Below, piece by piece: positions 16,651 to 25,949 of a DNA stretch of 62,947 nucleotides. Under the pieces are notes generated by a model that was given only the letters and a program-made list of their open reading frames with translations, ran no database searches and had not been told where the DNA came from. Position numbers and translations under genes: made by a program. Source of the DNA: JAMBLL01 sp964387145 (GTDB taxonomy: Bacteria; Actinomycetota; Acidimicrobiia; Spongiisociales; UBA5794); NCBI GenBank assembly GCA_964387145.1, contig CAYLVM010000004.1, positions 1 to 62,947 of the forward strand. The letters are read 5' to 3'. Each line of letters opens with the position of its first letter. Position 1 is the first letter of the stretch.

Positions 16651-17103
16651 CTAGCCGTCCTTGTCCGGGAACTCAGCGAGTTGGATCAGTACGCCGCTTG
16701 CGGACTTTGGGTGGACGAAGGCTTCCTTCCAATCCGCATTCGAGTCGTCGAATCCTGTCACCGTGAACCCGAGTTCCGATGCGCGACGTACAGCATTCGT
16801 GATGTCGAAGACCTTGAACGTGAGATGGTGAAGGCCCTCGCCCCTTTCGCGTATGAATCGGTTGATGAAGTGGTCAGGGTCGTTGCCTACCGGAGCGATG
16901 AGCTCGAGCGTCCCCCAGCCGGGGAGAGCGTACTGCACCCACTCGAAGTCGCCGTGGGGACTCAGGCCACCGTCGAAGTAGCCGGCTCCGAGGAGCGTGA
17001 GGAGAGGGGCGGCTGAATCGAGGTCGGCTACGGCCATCGAGACATGGTCGAATCGCTCGACGACGGACTCGAGACCCTGCGGTGTGGGTGTTGGGCCGGT
17101 CAC
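16651..17103 (-). CDS. mce: Methylmalonyl-CoA epimerase
   Basis: 150 residues of the vicinal-oxygen-chelate fold. Metal ligands are visible in FDHVSMAV, GLHHLTFKV and GVLIQLAEF. The enzyme interconverts (S)- and (R)-methylmalonyl-CoA between propionyl-CoA carboxylase and mutase. The start is GTG at 17103 because it shares GTGA with the permease stop; the frame stays open far upstream, but that part is antisense-like and unsupported. The position behind transporter genes is unusual and may reflect simple co-transcription. Confidence 0.82.
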   Translation of the reverse strand: MTGPTPTPQGLESVVERFDHVSMAVADLDSAAPLLTLLGAGYFDGGLSPHGDFEWVQYALPGWGTLELIAPVGNDPDHFINRFIRERGEGLHHLTFKVFDITNAVRRASELGFTVTGFDDSNADWKEAFVHPKSASGVLIQLAEFPDKDG

Positions 17104-17909
17104 GGTGTCGCGATCCTCCGCTCGTACCATTGGAGGAGGAGGCTCAGTGACACCGTCAGTACGAGATAGACCGCCGCGAGGATCATGAACCCCGCAAAGA
17201 ACTGGAAACTCCGTCCGGTCCACAGTTTCGTCATCTGGGTGAGCTCGCGCACAGCAAGGATCGACACGAGGGAGGAGTCCTTCAGGAGAGCGATGAGGTC
17301 GTTGCCGAGCGCAGGCATGACGTTCTTGATGGCCTGGGGCCACACGATCAAGCGGAAGACCTGACCCTTCTTGAGTCCCATGGCCATCCCGGCTTCTACC
17401 TGGCCCTGGTGGATCGATTCGATCCCGGCCCGGAACACCTCCGCGATGAACGCCGCGTAGATGAGCCCTACGGCAACCGTCGTCTTGAACGTGTTCGACG
17501 CGATGAAGGATTGGGGGGACACACCGATCAGACGGATGAACCAGGGAACGATCACGAGGCCGAACATGAAGATCGTTACGAGGACGGGGATGCCTCTGAT
17601 CAACTCGATGTAGAACGTTGCGAGGTTCCTTGCAACAGGGTTCTTCGACATACGCCCGAGCGCGACGACGAGTCCGATGATCATCGCTATGACGAATCCG
17701 CCGAGGGTGACCGCAACGGTGAGTGTCAAGCCATCCTTGATGAACTGGAAGCCTTCGTTCCACGTGTCATCGGTGAGGATCTTGAACAGGGGGAACGCGA
17801 TGACCGCGATGATGCCGAGGAACCACCAGGGAAAACCTGACCACTCATACCGGACCTCCGCTCCCGGAGGTGTTGGATCGGTTCCTATCACGGGCTCGAT
17901 TGTCGTCAT
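17100..17909 (-). CDS. Amino-acid ABC transporter permease
   Basis: 269 residues with about five or six membrane segments. The polar amino-acid permease domain covers about 60-260, with the EAA-loop region VFRAGIESIHQGQVEAGMAMGLKKGQ followed by FRLIVWPQAIKNVMPALGND, typical of HisM/GlnP/ArtQ. It works with the binding protein at 18018. No ATPase gene is adjacent, so this must be supplied elsewhere. The stop overlaps the epimerase start by four bases. Confidence 0.88.
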   Translation of the reverse strand: MTTIEPVIGTDPTPPGAEVRYEWSGFPWWFLGIIAVIAFPLFKILTDDTWNEGFQFIKDGLTLTVAVTLGGFVIAMIIGLVVALGRMSKNPVARNLATFYIELIRGIPVLVTIFMFGLVIVPWFIRLIGVSPQSFIASNTFKTTVAVGLIYAAFIAEVFRAGIESIHQGQVEAGMAMGLKKGQVFRLIVWPQAIKNVMPALGNDLIALLKDSSLVSILAVRELTQMTKLWTGRSFQFFAGFMILAAVYLVLTVSLSLLLQWYERRIATP

Positions 17910-17956
17910 GGCGTCCTCGCTGTCGATGGTGGCAACTTAGTTGGTTTCAACGAGGG

Positions 17957-17984
17957 AAGGGGCCGGGCTGCTGCCCGGCCCCTT
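17957..17984 (-). terminator. Attenuating hairpin between binding protein and permease
   Basis: A perfect 12-pair GC-rich stem (AAGGGGCCGGGC/GCCCGGCCCCTT) with loop TGCT, between the binding-protein stop and the permease start. No strong T run follows in the direction of transcription. This placement commonly keeps binding-protein mRNA in excess over permease mRNA. Confidence 0.6.
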
Positions 17985-18017
17985 CCTGATGGTCGTACGA
18001 TCGATCGAGGTCGACGT

Positions 18018-18776
18018 CTAGGCCTGGAAGTCGATGAACCACGTCTGGATCAGCTTGTCCATCGTGCCGTCTGCCTTCATGTCGGCGATCGCCTTGTTCA
18101 CCTTTGCGGTGAGCTCGGAGCCCTTCGGGAAGATGAACCCGAGCGGGTCGGAGCGGAGATCGTCTGCGAGGAGGCGAGTCTCATTGGAGTTCGCTCCCTG
18201 ATAGCCCTGACCTGCAACGTCATCGATGATGACGGCGTCGACATCGCCGGCGATCAACGCCTGGACGGCGACACCGAACTGGTCGAAGGCATCGATCCGT
18301 CCCTCGTCGACGAGCTCGGCACCGAGTTCGTAGTTGGTCGTACCGACCTGTGTACCGAGGCGGTAGTCACCGGCCTGGAACTCAGCGAGATTCCCGAAAC
18401 GGGACTCGTCGGTGCGCACCATGAGCTTTTGGATCGTGACCATGTACGGATCGGAGTAGTCAACGACTTCCTTACGGTCCTCGGTGATCGAGATCCCATC
18501 GGCTGCAACGTCGTACACGCCCTGGCCTGTCTCTTCGATCACGGCTGGCCAACCAGCCTCGACGAACACGGGGGTGCACCCGATGCGGTTGCAGATCTCA
18601 TCGAAGATGGCGTAGTCGAAGCCTGCACCCTCACCGTTCGCGTCGATAAAGTTGAACGGGGTGTACGCGTTCTCGACGCCGATCTTGATCTCACCGACAT
18701 CGTCGCTGCTGGAGCAGGCCGTGGCGACCAGTGCCAGCGCGAGTACGACGACGAAGATGCGAATTGTGTTCTTCAT
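18018..18776 (-). CDS. Amino-acid ABC transporter substrate-binding lipoprotein
   Basis: 252 residues from the ATG at 18776, with GGAGG seven bases upstream; an upstream in-frame start at 18815 lacks a site. Lipobox ALVATAC. The mature part is a family 3 solute-binding protein: IKIGVENAYTPFNFIDANGEGAGFDYAI, then DGISITEDRKEVVDYSDPY and a C-terminal LIQTWF. It should capture a polar amino acid or related compound outside the membrane and deliver it to the permease at 17100. Confidence 0.88.
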   Translation of the reverse strand: MKNTIRIFVVVLALALVATACSSSDDVGEIKIGVENAYTPFNFIDANGEGAGFDYAIFDEICNRIGCTPVFVEAGWPAVIEETGQGVYDVAADGISITEDRKEVVDYSDPYMVTIQKLMVRTDESRFGNLAEFQAGDYRLGTQVGTTNYELGAELVDEGRIDAFDQFGVAVQALIAGDVDAVIIDDVAGQGYQGANSNETRLLADDLRSDPLGFIFPKGSELTAKVNKAIADMKADGTMDKLIQTWFIDFQA

Positions 18777-18900
18777 TGCTTGTCCTCCATGTTTGAGCGC
18801 ATTCGCGCAACCCATACGCTACTCGTTCTCGGAGTTCTCGGGGCCAAGGGAGCGATGCAACCGATCGAGCGTGGTCCCAACCGACGCCTATCGTGTGTCG

Positions 18901-20334
18901 ATGCATCGAAAGACCAAGATCATTGCAACCCTCGGGCCGGCAACGAGCACGCCGGAGGCGATCGAGAAACTGATCACCAGAGGGATGAACGTTGCCAGGT
19001 TGAACTTCTCCCACGGTGAGCACGAACAGCACGAAGCCCGCTACGTCCTCATCCGACGAATTGCCTCGGACATGGGCGTTCCTGTGGCCGTGATGCAGGA
19101 CATCCAGGGCCCCAAGATCCGTGTCGGCACGTTCCCCGACGGCTCGGCCATGCTCGAGACCGGTTCGGTCGTCACGCTCCACCCCGGCAGCGGTGATGGA
19201 GATGGTGAGAACGTCTACATTGCCTACCTCGAGGACGTTGACATGAACGTTGGGGGGAAGATCGTTCTCTCCGACGGGCTCATCGAACTCGAGGCGACGG
19301 ATGTCGCACCCGATCACATCACGGTACGTGTCCTCAGCGGTGGCGAGCTCAAGGACCACAAGGGGGCGTCGTTTCCAGGAGCGCGAACCCAGATCCCCAT
19401 AGTGACCGCCAAAGATGAGAAGGACCTGACCTTCGGTGCCGAACTCGGCGTCGATCTCGTCGCTGCATCGTTCGTCAACTCCGGCCGTGATGTACGGACG
19501 GTTCGCGAGGTGGTCGGAACGACTCCCATCATCGCCAAGATCGAGACCGCGGTCGGCTATGCGCACATCGATGGGATACTCGCGGAGGCGGAAGGTGCGA
19601 TGGTCGCTCGCGGTGACCTCGGGGTGGAGCTTGCGCTCGAGTCGATTCCCCGAGCCCAAAGCGAGATCGTTCACACGACGAACGCTGCTGGACGTATCTC
19701 GATCATCGCGACCGAGATGCTCGAGTCGATGATCACGAGTCCCCGGCCGACACGGGCAGAGGTGACCGATGTGTACCGGTCCGTCCTCGACGGCACCGAT
19801 GCGGTGATGCTCTCTGCAGAGACCGCCGTTGGGGCCTATCCAACCCGCGCCGTATCACTGATGTCGAAGATCTGCTTCGAGGCCGAACAGTCCAAGGAGT
19901 ACGGTCGGGCAGCCGACATCTCGAACCTCTCACACGGCGCACCGTTCGCCTCGGCTACCGCCGAGGCGTCCGTCGATACAGCAGATCGCCTCGGCATCGC
20001 GACCATCGTTGCGTTCACCGAGTCGGGGACGACGGCGGGGCTTCTCTCGAAGTACCGACCCCACGCCCACATCTTTGCGTTCACGCCGAGTGTCGCCACC
20101 TATCGTCGGATGGCGATCTACGGGGGTGTCACGCCGATGCTGGTCGACCGGGTCCGATCCACGGACGAGATGATCGCCGCGGCCGAGAGTGAACTCCTTC
20201 GCCTCGGGCTCGTGCGGGAGGGCGAGGGACTCGTCATGGTGGCGGGGATCCCACCTAATCAGCGGGCGTCGACCAACATCATGAAGCTCCATGTCGTAGG
20301 CTCCGGTGACACGTTGGCGCCCGACGCTCGCTGA
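18901..20334 (+). CDS. pyk: Pyruvate kinase
   Basis: 477 residues. The N-terminal TKIIATLGPATSTPEAIEKLI and LNFSHG, then QDIQGPKIRVG, the catalytic segment IIAKIETAVGY, ARGDLGVEL, and MLESMI near the B/A domain junction are all present; the C-terminal regulatory domain follows. It converts phosphoenolpyruvate and ADP to pyruvate and ATP. The ATG at 18901 is chosen because it precedes the conserved RKTKIIATLGP. No clear ribosome site lies before it, so leaderless initiation is possible. It is divergent from the binding-protein gene. Confidence 0.95.
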   Translation: MHRKTKIIATLGPATSTPEAIEKLITRGMNVARLNFSHGEHEQHEARYVLIRRIASDMGVPVAVMQDIQGPKIRVGTFPDGSAMLETGSVVTLHPGSGDGDGENVYIAYLEDVDMNVGGKIVLSDGLIELEATDVAPDHITVRVLSGGELKDHKGASFPGARTQIPIVTAKDEKDLTFGAELGVDLVAASFVNSGRDVRTVREVVGTTPIIAKIETAVGYAHIDGILAEAEGAMVARGDLGVELALESIPRAQSEIVHTTNAAGRISIIATEMLESMITSPRPTRAEVTDVYRSVLDGTDAVMLSAETAVGAYPTRAVSLMSKICFEAEQSKEYGRAADISNLSHGAPFASATAEASVDTADRLGIATIVAFTESGTTAGLLSKYRPHAHIFAFTPSVATYRRMAIYGGVTPMLVDRVRSTDEMIAAAESELLRLGLVREGEGLVMVAGIPPNQRASTNIMKLHVVGSGDTLAPDAR

Positions 20335-20398
20335 GGGCCGTTCGAGGGCCGCCAGGCGCGCCTACCATCGACGCATCACACAGCCTGAGGAGGCTCTC

Positions 20399-20728
20399 TT
20401 GGGACAGCGAATCGAGATCGAGAGTGCCGTGGTCGTGGATGATTCGCTGATCGTGACGACCAATCGCAGCCTCACCGGAACAGATGGGGAGGGGTTCGAC
20501 TCCGTCAACGAGGCTCGCGACGGCGGCACGTTCGCTGCGAAGCTCACCTATGACCTGTTCGAGATGGACAAGGCGATTCGCCGTGTCTATGTCACGTCGA
20601 ACGTCGTCATCGTCACACGAGACGGCACCTGGACGACACAAGCCAAGGACGCAACGGCACACGTCGTAGAAGAGTTCTTCCTCTACTACCCGGCTGCACA
20701 GGACGTCGCTCAACCGTCGCCGGCGTAG
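20399..20728 (+). CDS. Nfu/NifU N-terminal domain protein
   Basis: 109 residues from a TTG at 20399 with AGGAGG six bases upstream; a GTG at 20306 inside pyk is in frame but lacks a site. The core (about 45-100) with KLTYDLFEMDKAIRRVYVTSNVVIVTR resembles the Nfu N-terminal domain (LFEIDGVxSVFxGxxFITVTK). The C-terminal NifU-like CxxC domain that binds Fe-S clusters is absent, so a role in cluster delivery is uncertain. The last 19 bases overlap the convergent VanW gene. Confidence 0.6.
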   Translation: MGQRIEIESAVVVDDSLIVTTNRSLTGTDGEGFDSVNEARDGGTFAAKLTYDLFEMDKAIRRVYVTSNVVIVTRDGTWTTQAKDATAHVVEEFFLYYPAAQDVAQPSPA

Positions 20729-22707
20729 GAGCCAACGGTCAGAGAGATCGTCGTCCCGGGCCGTACTAGTTCGCCACGGGTGGGTTTCTGGTCGAGGACG
20801 ATGTTGTCTTGTGCCGGGTCGTCGACGCTTTGGAGATTCTTGGCCGCACGGAACCCCTGTTCGGCAAGGGTTGACAGCGCATCCTCCCACGTCTTGCCGG
20901 TGACCGATGGGAGAGGTACCGGGCAGTTGACCGGCTCACCGGTGACCTCACAGGGGTGCACTGTGTAGAGCGTCGACAGCGGTCGGTACCTCCAGACGAG
21001 CTGCAGATCGGTCTCGGTCCGACCATCCGGGTACGTCACGACGCGGTCGACACGCTGGAGGTATCCGTCGATCCCGTTGCGTTCCTTGACCCGTTCTCCG
21101 GGTTGCAGCGTCCCCTCGGTGTCGGCGACGAACTCGTCCTCAGCCTCGACGATGGCCTCGCGTTCATAGGTCACGTCGGTGCACTTCTTGCCCCCGTTGT
21201 TTCCGAACATCTTGACCGTGATACTCGTCGTTCGATACGCCGTCTTGACGATGACGGGATAGTCGGTGTTGTTCCTGAAGCGCACATCGGGCTTGGGGAA
21301 TCCAAGCGTCGCCTCACGGCCCCTGGGGTACCGTGAGAAGGACAGCGAGTGTGGCTGATGTTCGACGTCCTCGAGGCAGGAGAAGAACACGGCGTTGAAC
21401 AGTGTCGTACCGAACTGGCTGACGCCTCCACCGATGTTGGCAGGGTTGTCACAGCAGTAGGGAACACCGTTGATGATGGCCGGAGCAGCGACGTACCCCT
21501 TCTTCTCGGTGCGTATCCCAACCTCGTCGTTGATCGACCAATCGTCGCCGGGGAGAACGACTGCACCATCGACGTCGCGGGCCATCCTCTGGATGTTGAC
21601 GACTCGATCCTGGCCCGCGGGGTGCTCTGTCGTGAACTCACCGAGGAGTCCAAGTGAAGGGAGATACGCCTGGGCATCGGCTGCAGTGAAAGTCGGATCC
21701 GCTCCGACGATGAGGGGGAAGACCCCGATTCCGTCGCCGAGAGCAACGCGTTTCATCTCGACGAGCAGAGCGCCCATGTCGATGAGGGTGCCCGCGCGAC
21801 CGGGGATCACCGAGATCTTGTTCGTTGCGAGGTCCACGTCGTAGGTAGCGTTGACCGGATTTCGCTCGAACTCGTCGCGAAGTGGATCGATGACGTGCAG
21901 GACCCCATGTTCGTCGAACGACACGATCATCGTATCGCCCGTGTCGGAGAGATCGGCCCGAACGGCCGCCTCGAGGTCGTGGGGAGAGAACGACACTCTG
22001 ACGCCGACTTCGTTCGAGATCAACGTGATCTCGGAATCGATCATCTGTCCCATCTCGGCTGCGGCTGCGTCGATATCGTCCGAAGTGAGGCTCGGTTGCG
22101 ATGTCGTGATCGTTAGGGGAGTTACGGACTTGTCGAGTGTCGACATCGTCTGGATCACTGCAGCGATCGATGGGGTCCGGTCGATGGCGTCCCCTGCAGT
22201 GGGGTACTCGGGAGTGACAACGCCGTCGACGACCGTCACAGCGCCCTCGAACGCAAGGGTGTCGATCGCTGCTACCTCCCACGTGTCGAGCACCTTGTCG
22301 ATCGCATCCTCACTGAACGAGATCGTGAGGGGCACGTCGAGGACCGATCCGAATGATCGGAGCCAGGAGGTGAAGTTGGACAAGATGTTGCCGTCTCTGC
22401 GGGCCAGCATCGCGTCGTCGACGGCTCGGTCGGTCGCCACCGTCAGTCCGATCGTGAGGGGGCTCAGATCGAACGATCGGTCAGCGACGGTGAACTTGCC
22501 GGAACTCTGACGCAGTTCGGACTGATGGGCCTCGAGGACGAGTGTCGCGTCTTGTGGTGCGAGGCCGCCGACGGGAAGCCCGACGACGGTGACGTTCCGG
22601 GCGATCTCGTCGGAGGTGGCGCCGACATCAGCCAGGTAAATGGCAATCGGCAGGAGAAAGATCGCCATCGGGACGAGCGTAAAGATGATTCTCCGCGGTG
22701 GCTTCAT
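20710..22707 (-). CDS. VanW/YoaR-family protein with C-terminal PASTA domain
   Basis: 665 residues. One N-terminal membrane anchor (about 8-28) is followed by extracytoplasmic repeats of the type seen in YoaR (about 60-330). The VanW domain (about 370-500) contains INDEVGIRTEKKGY, PANIGGGVSQFGTTLFNAVF and HQPHSLSFSRYPRGREATLGFP. A PASTA-like domain follows (about 595-660, PSVTGKTWEDALSTLAEQGF). PASTA binds peptidoglycan fragments, so a cell-wall role is likely. It is a paralogue of the gene at 22806, with the same direction and about 98 bases between them. Confidence 0.85.
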   Translation of the reverse strand: MKPPRRIIFTLVPMAIFLLPIAIYLADVGATSDEIARNVTVVGLPVGGLAPQDATLVLEAHQSELRQSSGKFTVADRSFDLSPLTIGLTVATDRAVDDAMLARRDGNILSNFTSWLRSFGSVLDVPLTISFSEDAIDKVLDTWEVAAIDTLAFEGAVTVVDGVVTPEYPTAGDAIDRTPSIAAVIQTMSTLDKSVTPLTITTSQPSLTSDDIDAAAAEMGQMIDSEITLISNEVGVRVSFSPHDLEAAVRADLSDTGDTMIVSFDEHGVLHVIDPLRDEFERNPVNATYDVDLATNKISVIPGRAGTLIDMGALLVEMKRVALGDGIGVFPLIVGADPTFTAADAQAYLPSLGLLGEFTTEHPAGQDRVVNIQRMARDVDGAVVLPGDDWSINDEVGIRTEKKGYVAAPAIINGVPYCCDNPANIGGGVSQFGTTLFNAVFFSCLEDVEHQPHSLSFSRYPRGREATLGFPKPDVRFRNNTDYPVIVKTAYRTTSITVKMFGNNGGKKCTDVTYEREAIVEAEDEFVADTEGTLQPGERVKERNGIDGYLQRVDRVVTYPDGRTETDLQLVWRYRPLSTLYTVHPCEVTGEPVNCPVPLPSVTGKTWEDALSTLAEQGFRAAKNLQSVDDPAQDNIVLDQKPTRGELVRPGTTISLTVGSYAGDG

Positions 22708-22805
22708 GGAGGAGTGGGGTACCTGGTCTCGGGAGAGCGGAGTGTAGGTTCAGGGTTCGGCAAGTGATCCCAGCCGGGGCCTCGGGCAACGACAGGATCG
22801 GACGG

Positions 22806-24893
22806 TCAGCCGCCCTCTCCGCCCCCACCACCGGCGTCGACGTAGGAGCCGACGGTGATCGTGATCGTCGTTCCCGGCTCTTGATACCCCGTTGGAGACG
22901 ACGACAAGACGATCCCGTTCTTCGCCGGATCGGTGGTGTCGACGTGAACGACAGCCACGGTGAATCCTGCAGTTGCGAGGGATGCCGTTGCATCCGCAGC
23001 GGTGAGCCCGGACACCGACGGTACGGTGATCGGGCAGACACCGTCGCCGCCGACTCTTTCGTCGCAGGGGTGGAGCAGGATGACGTTCTTCTCGCCGCGG
23101 TACCGCCAGTCGAACCGTTCCCGATCGATCTCGTTGCCCTCAGCGTCGTAGAAGATGCGCCAGTTCGTGATGCTCCACCCCTTGGAGCCCCTCGACTTGA
23201 CCTTCTCCTCGCCGGGGGCGACGACGCCGTCCTCATCGGCCTTGTACAACTTGATCGGTGGCGAGACGTTCGAGCGTTCGGAACGCTCGGTACCGCAGGT
23301 CTTACCTTCCTGGTTCCCGAAGAAGGTGAGGGTCACCGAGTGGTCCGTATAGGACCCCTTGATGATCACCGGGGCGTTCGAATCGTTCTTGAACGCAACA
23401 TCGGGTGTCGGGTATCCGAGGGTTGCCTCACGGCCCTCCGGGTACTTCGAGAAGTAGATGCTGTGGGGCTGGTGGACAACGTCCTCGTAGCAGCCGAAGT
23501 AGATCGCGTTGAAGATCGTCGTGCCGAACTGGCTGACACCGCCACCGACGTTGACGAGATCCTGCTCACAGGAGAGTTCGCCTCCAACGATCGCGCAGTC
23601 GTACTTGAAGCCCTTCTCGAGGGTGCGCTGCCCGATGTATTCGTTGACCGAGAACGTGTCTCCGGGCCAGACGATCGTTCCATCGACGAGGTCGACCATC
23701 AGTCGGATGTTGTCGGCTCTGTTGCGTCCCGGCATGTAGGTTGTGAACTCGGAGACCTCATAGAGCTCCCCGTACTGCTCGGCGTCCTGCGTGCTGAACT
23801 CGGGTTCAGCATTGAGATCGAGAGGGAGGAACCCGGTGCCATCGCCGAACGCTGCCTTCTCGACCGCGGCGAAGACATCATCGGGGTTCACGGTCGTACC
23901 GAGGAGCGAGGGGACGAGATCGATCGTGTCGTTGAGGGGCAACCCGTCCTGTCCCGGGGGACGTCGCTGCTCCTTGGCCGGGATCTGGAAGTTCTCGTTG
24001 AAAGGCTCGGTGTCATCCACGAGGACGATGTTCCAACTCGCATCGACGGGCGGGACCTCGAGCTGTGGTCTCGCTGCTTCGATCAGAGGTGTGATGACCG
24101 ACTGGTCGAGGGAGAACTCGACATCATCGGTTCCATCGGTGGGGACACGAACCTCGAGGGCGTTCGCAAGGTCCGGGGGCGGGACGAGGAAGGTGAAGTC
24201 GTACTCATCATTGGTGAGCACCACGCCTCGGGCAACGATCGTTTCGGCACGGTCGCCTGCAGCGTCGATATCCGCGGTCGTGTGGACCGGTGTTGAGATC
24301 GCTGTTGGAAGCACCACCGTGTTCGTTGCTCCGCTGATGAGAGCGTCGCGGATGAGCAGAGTCGCCGGGTCCCTGTCGATCGCGGTTCCTTCTTTCGGGT
24401 ACCGGCGCTCTGCGCTCTGGCCGACCATCCTCACGGATCCTTCGAAGGCGGGGTTGGGGATTGCAGCCTGCTGCCACTCGGTGAACTTCTCGTCGAGAAG
24501 ATCCGCGTCGAGTGTTGCTGTGACGGGAAGGTCCACCTCGTCCGAGAACGCCTGGAACCACTCCGTGACACCGTTCTTGTATTGGGCCATGGCGGCTGTG
24601 ACGGCACCTTGCGTATCGAACGTGAGGTTCACCTCTTGGGGCGTGAGTGAGAATGATTCACCGTTCACTTCGATGGTCACGGTGTTTGCGAGAAGATCAG
24701 CCGTGTAGGCGTTGACAGCAGCGATAGCTTCGGCTTCGGTGTATCGGGCAACATCGACACCCGAGATGGAAACATTGCGAGCGACCTTGTCCGAAGCGGC
24801 GGCACTGTCGATGAAGTAGATCGTCAACGGCAGCAAGAAGATCAACGCCGGCACCGCAATGAGAAGCAACAGTCGAGTTTTCGGGGTAGCCAT
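22806..24893 (-). CDS. VanW/YoaR-family protein with C-terminal PASTA domain
   Basis: 695 residues with the same architecture as its downstream neighbour: membrane anchor (about 8-28), YoaR-type repeats, a VanW domain with VNVGGGVSQFGTTIFNAIYF and HQPHSIYFSKYPEGREATLGYP, then PASTA (VPSVSGLTAADATASLATAGF) and a Gly-rich tail. The two proteins differ throughout, so the duplication is old. Probably envelope-associated; the catalytic activity of VanW domains is not established. Confidence 0.85.
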   Translation of the reverse strand: MATPKTRLLLLIAVPALIFLLPLTIYFIDSAAASDKVARNVSISGVDVARYTEAEAIAAVNAYTADLLANTVTIEVNGESFSLTPQEVNLTFDTQGAVTAAMAQYKNGVTEWFQAFSDEVDLPVTATLDADLLDEKFTEWQQAAIPNPAFEGSVRMVGQSAERRYPKEGTAIDRDPATLLIRDALISGATNTVVLPTAISTPVHTTADIDAAGDRAETIVARGVVLTNDEYDFTFLVPPPDLANALEVRVPTDGTDDVEFSLDQSVITPLIEAARPQLEVPPVDASWNIVLVDDTEPFNENFQIPAKEQRRPPGQDGLPLNDTIDLVPSLLGTTVNPDDVFAAVEKAAFGDGTGFLPLDLNAEPEFSTQDAEQYGELYEVSEFTTYMPGRNRADNIRLMVDLVDGTIVWPGDTFSVNEYIGQRTLEKGFKYDCAIVGGELSCEQDLVNVGGGVSQFGTTIFNAIYFGCYEDVVHQPHSIYFSKYPEGREATLGYPTPDVAFKNDSNAPVIIKGSYTDHSVTLTFFGNQEGKTCGTERSERSNVSPPIKLYKADEDGVVAPGEEKVKSRGSKGWSITNWRIFYDAEGNEIDRERFDWRYRGEKNVILLHPCDERVGGDGVCPITVPSVSGLTAADATASLATAGFTVAVVHVDTTDPAKNGIVLSSSPTGYQEPGTTITITVGSYVDAGGGGGEGG

Positions 24894-25069
24894 TCACAAC
24901 TCCGTGCAGGTTCAGATTGTGGCGCTTTGCGAGTATATGAGTGGGTTCCAGATAGCTGATCCATTTCGAGGCAGTGAGGGCACAACGGCCCTCGAGATCT
25001 GGAGGCGGCACGTCCCCGCCGATCGTCGCGCCGTTTCAGTGACTCCATGGACGCGCCATACTCTTCGCC
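24894..25069. promoter_or_regulatory. Divergent promoter region, vanW-like / mca-like
   Basis: 176 bases between divergent genes, so it should hold at least two promoters. I see no convincing -10/-35 pair or inverted repeat that I could name. Confidence 0.4.
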
Positions 25070-25918
25070 ATGTCCCTCACCATTCTTGCTCTCCACGCCC
25101 ACCCCGACGACGAGTCCTCGAAAGCTGCAGCGTCGGTTGCCAGACTTGTCGATGAGGGTGCTCGCGCAGTCCTGGTGACCGCGACGGGTGGCGAAGCCGG
25201 CGACATCTTGAACCCTGAAATGGACATCCCCGAGGTCGCTCGGCGTCTCGGCGAGATCCGAGCAGTTGAACTCGAAGAAGCGGCCCGCATCATCGGGTTC
25301 GATGAGGTCGTGATGCTCGGCTACCGAGACTCGGGGATGCCAGACTCGTCCGACAACCGACGAGAGGACGCGTTCTGCAACCAGCCGATCGATGAGGTTC
25401 TCGAGCGGGTGGTCGAGGTCGTTCGAAGGGTCCGCCCCGACGTCGTGCTCGGCTACGACGATCACGAGTTCTACCCCCATCCGGATCATCTGCGCATTCA
25501 TGACATCTCGTTGAAACTCGCCGCGGCCGCCGCGGACCCAGATCGGTTCCCCGAAGCGGGGAACCCGTGGCAGATCGAGGCGGTGTACGCGCCGGTGTTC
25601 GCGAGAGAGCGCATCCTTGCTCTTCACACGGCGATGTTGGAGTCGACCGGTGAGTCACCTTTCGCTGTGTGGCTCGAGCGAGGTGTAGGGACAGAGGCCG
25701 AGCGGACGCTATTCAAGTTCGATGTCACCGGATACGTGGACCGCGGTCGGAAGGCTCTGGCCGCTCACCGGACACAGGTCGATCCCAGAGGGTTCTGGTT
25801 CGCCGTACCGACGCCGGTGATCGAAGCCGTGTACCCGTGGGAGGACTTCGAACTTCTCTACAGCAACGGACCCTCGAGTACCGACCGGGACCACCCATTC
25901 TCTGGGATCAGAGAGTGA
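25070..25918 (+). CDS. mca: Mycothiol S-conjugate amidase-like deacetylase (Mca)
   Basis: 282 residues, the usual length of Mca (about 290). The zinc motif HAHPDDESSKAA (near 9-20), GGEAGDILNPEM, and DDHEFYPHPDH with its HPDH pair match mycothiol conjugate amidase, with MshB as the close alternative. Mca cleaves mycothiol conjugates for detoxification. It supports mycothiol as the main thiol, which may also be the reductant of the selenoperoxiredoxin. The first dynamin-like gene starts 31 bases downstream. Confidence 0.78.
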   Translation: MSLTILALHAHPDDESSKAAASVARLVDEGARAVLVTATGGEAGDILNPEMDIPEVARRLGEIRAVELEEAARIIGFDEVVMLGYRDSGMPDSSDNRREDAFCNQPIDEVLERVVEVVRRVRPDVVLGYDDHEFYPHPDHLRIHDISLKLAAAAADPDRFPEAGNPWQIEAVYAPVFARERILALHTAMLESTGESPFAVWLERGVGTEAERTLFKFDVTGYVDRGRKALAAHRTQVDPRGFWFAVPTPVIEAVYPWEDFELLYSNGPSSTDRDHPFSGIRE

Positions 25919-25949
25919 CACGGCCCCGCTGACGTATCCTGCATCGGGT

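Noticed and set aside
17131..17763. A long N-terminal extension of methylmalonyl-CoA epimerase
   Set aside because: It lies wholly inside the permease gene in another frame; the GTGA-coupled GTG at 17103 explains the normal-size enzyme.
22698..24296. A 532-codon open frame on the plus strand
   Set aside because: Exactly antisense to the VanW-PASTA gene; composition typical of a high-GC shadow, no family.
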